A DNA stretch of 64,000 nucleotides from Callaeas wilsoni (taxonomy: Eukaryota; Chordata; Aves; Passeriformes; Callaeidae), in NCBI GenBank assembly GCA_013398955.1, contig VWPU01000923.1:1-64000 (forward strand), given 5' to 3'. The position numbers were made by a program, and so were the translations under genes. Positions 61,185-64,000 of this stretch are shown in pieces (positions within the stretch are counted from its first letter, which is position 1; every line of letters starts with the position of its first letter). Under the pieces are notes generated by a model that was not told where the DNA came from, searched no databases, and worked only from the letters and a program-made list of their open reading frames with translations.

Positions 61185-64000
61185 GACAGAATTGTACCTT
61201 ATTCAGTCTTGGAAATCCTCTTGTGTATAGTTTTTGATGTGATTCAGTTCACAGCATTTAACTCATTACCTGTATGACCTCATTATCCCAATAACTGGTG
61301 GAACATGACCAATTTGCTCTGACAAAGCCAGTTATTAAAGCTGGGACAAAACGGGCATTATTTGATCATAACCAGTCAGAAAGACGAGTATCTCTTTGTT
61401 ACTCAGGACCATTTCAGAGAGAAATTTTGACTGTCTCCTCACAATTTAGTTAAAATGCTAATGCTTTTTAGCATGAATATTAGATCTGGTATAGAAGCTT
61501 TGCAGTCAAAGATGCTCTAGGTAAAGACCATCAAGTTTGTTTTAAACCAATCCAGATTTACAATCACAAAAGCTAGGGGTGTGCATGTTTTCTCTCTTTT
61601 CTGCTGCTCAGTGATACCACTGTCACCCACATTTATGCCTCTCCAGTATATTTCATATCATGTTAGACAAATTTACTAGAATATTTATCTCCAGTTTGGC
61701 TTTCTTGCACTGCTGATCAGTTCTTCACCACAATCTTGAACCCTCCAAATTGAAAATGGAGAAATACTGCTTACCTGAAAACCTGCAATTTTGCTTCTCC
61801 CTTTGATATTGCTTTGAGCAAAGAGCTCAAATGAAATGTATTTATGTCTTCCTTGCAGTGAAGCAGGTTTGAGTATGGCTTTGCAGTCATATACATTCAC
61901 TCCCTGTCTGACTGAGGCTCCATATGGCTGTGAAAAAGGAAACTGGTAGAAAACCTCATTTACTGGCTCAAGTGTCAGCACTTAGAACTGGGTGGCTGGA
62001 GGAGTCCTCTTTTGCCCTTTGTCATTCACGCTGTCTTGCTTTCAGTGGGCAGATCGGGCTTTGCTGGCAGCAGCTCTCTGTGCTGAGGCAGACCTGTAGT
62101 ATTCAAATAGCAGCAAATCACATTTAAATTGGCATGTATGTGTGAGTGCATGTGCTTAGAAAAGACAAAATTAAATTTATTCTCCGTTTCCTGTGAAGTG
62201 AAACCTGATCACCAAAGTGAATAAGGCATGTTGTAATTTCAAGGTCAGGTGAAAGGTGTTAAGACACAATACCTTCATTAAAGTCAAATTTTTAACGGAG
62301 TACAAATTTCATCTCATGAAAGAAATTGATGTTTCTTTTGGCACGATGTGCTTTTCAGAAACTGTGGCATTCTTTCTGCTTATTTTTGGTGAGTAAAATA
62401 TCTACAGTGTGTTGGCTGGTTATTACTGGAGTAGCTGAAACTGCAAACTTGTTTTATTTTGAGCTTTTGCTTTTAGCTTCATAATTCACAAGATCTGCAG
62501 TTTTCTGTGCTTTTTTAGCCAGAAGACTGTTCTTGAATAAAAACCTCATTATTATCCTTAGCTCGAGGAACAAGATCAAAAGAGATTATTATTATTATTT
62601 AAAAACAGTCGTTGCATCTTGAATTTTGAAACTGTAGTCTTCAGCCCCTGAACTTGCAACCTGGTCCATGCACAGAGGCTCCAGCTGCCCAGGGTGGCCA
62701 GCAGCCTTTCTGCCTTGGTGCATTTGATGGGTCTTTACTCACTGATGAGTTTATGATGCGGTACTAAATGAGCAAGCTTTCATGCCTGAACGTTATGTAC
62801 GTATGTGAGTGCAGTTCCTGAGAATCGCCCATATAGGAGTATTTTTCAGAAGACTGTCATGACTCTCCTTGAGTGCCTGCACTGGGCATGATTTGGGAGC
62901 TGGCTATCTGTTTTGCTAATCATACTGCAGGGAAAGACTGGTAACGGGAACAGTCAGGACTGGGGCAGCAGTAATGTCTGACAAGTAGATCATTATCTAT
63001 CTGTTACCATTAGAGAAAGGGCACCCTCTCTGCTCTCATCTAACCAAGCTTTTCTCTAGGTCGATGCCCAGAGCACTTTTAAAAAATGTCCAAAGTTTCT
63101 CAATAATTGTAAAATACACTGTCATGTACCAGCTCAGGGATCAGCAACTGTTTAAATAGCTATTACCCTGTTCCTAGACACTGCATGTGTCATTAGAAAC
63201 CATTTGTATGAAGCTGTAGCGTTACAAGCACAGAGGGAGCTAATTATAGTTAGGGATCATTTAATGCATTCACTTCTTAATCCATTATACCCCTGAGCAA
63301 TGTGGAACCTGTGCAGCAGTGGCTGGTTTCTATCCTTCCTTGGCAGTGGCAGTGCCTGAGGTAAAGCAGAAATGGGCTTTCCTGGTGCCATGACCCAGAC
63401 CTGACAGGGATTTGGTGCACTGGGGTCTCAAGCAGGCACTGGGGTCACCTCTGCATTTCTAACTCTGGACAGGAGAAGAGAAGAAAATTAAACACATGTT
63501 TTCAGACCAATCTTGAGAATTGGTAACTAATAGAAGGTCACTCATGCAGAGCTGCTCTGCATGGAGATGGAGATATGCTCCTCAGCTTACCCAAATCTTG
63601 TCTTATCATCAGTTGGAGAGACCTTATGGCTTCTGCACCCCTGCATCCTCCCTGTATCTTTCACCATGGTTACAGCAGCTGCTCATTGCACAGACGCCTT
63701 TGGAAATGTTGGTTTCAATCGCAGCCATGCGACTGGCCCCAGGGCTCGTGTCAGGCACCAGGGAAGTTGAGAACAAATCAACAAGGACCGTATGTTTAAA
63801 TGGCTTATCTGGCCTCATGTGGGATCTCTATGGATAAGGGATGATTCTGCAGTGTGACCTTCAACTCTTCAGTCTGTGGACCTTTTCTCTTTACCAGCCA
63901 TTTCTCCACCTCATGTCCATGGACCTCTTAAGTCTGCCCACTGGTAGACCCATGTGATCCTTCACAAAAGCAAGGGGCTTTTTGTACTTTAAGGCTGTCC
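61185..64000. other. Region 5' of OXGR1, no gene seen
   Basis: Unique sequence, possibly including the unseen 5'UTR exon or promoter of OXGR1. It contains an (ATT)n run at 62584-62600 and an AT-rich block at 63236-63300. Overlapping short frames at 63520-63837 are unrecognised and considered non-coding. Confidence 0.5.
62584..62600. repeat. (ATT)n microsatellite
   Basis: Five ATT units. Confidence 0.8.

Noticed and set aside
1..64000. CRISPR arrays, bacterial operons, endogenous retroviruses, or an undescribed multi-gene system
   Set aside because: No regularly spaced direct repeats, no LTR pairs or gag/pol-like frames, and no gene clusters are seen; the window is ordinary gene-poor vertebrate DNA.

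Overview
This window is vertebrate genomic DNA, almost certainly from a bird. It is gene-poor and intron-bearing. Its only abundant interspersed repeat is the CR1 LINE, including copies with the avian-type 3' end (AATCACAGAATGGTTTGGGT on one strand, ATTCTATGA-type ends on the other). I can support two protein-coding genes: the terminal coding exon of a heparan-sulfate 6-O-sulfotransferase, HS6ST3 (16601-17306, + strand), and the complete coding sequence of the class A GPCR OXGR1, the 2-oxoglutarate/cysteinyl-leukotriene receptor (58681-59778, - strand). The same two genes are neighbours in the same relative orientation on human 13q32, so the locus is a conserved syntenic block.

Layout. Positions 1-16600 are the 3' part of the last HS6ST3 intron, with two old CR1 pieces and simple repeats. 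Positions 16601-17306 are the last coding exon. Positions 17307 to about 22310 are a probable long AT-rich 3'UTR with several AATAAA signals. Positions 22640-24105 hold a decayed CR1 ORF2 fragment (endonuclease plus the start of reverse transcriptase) with frameshifts and no 3' end. Positions 24106-58580 are intergenic, with scattered CR1 fragments on both strands, a few probable very old repeats, microsatellites and AT-rich blocks that could be conserved non-coding elements. OXGR1 follows on the - strand. Its ATG lies 15 bases downstream of a convincing splice acceptor, so its 5'UTR is probably spliced from further right. A 156-bp CAAAA/CCAAA-type low-complexity tract (61029-61184) lies upstream of it, and the remainder to 64000 shows no gene.

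The two genes have unrelated functions: HS6ST3 is a Golgi enzyme that 6-O-sulfates heparan sulfate, and OXGR1 is a plasma-membrane metabolite receptor. They converge tail to tail, with about 36 kb between the probable HS6ST3 3' end and OXGR1. I found no CRISPR array, tRNA, rRNA or intact mobile element, and no evidence of an unknown multi-gene system. The most notable biological observation is in OXGR1: three basic positions implicated in carboxylate binding in the human protein and its paralogue SUCNR1 read Gln, Tyr and Lys here.
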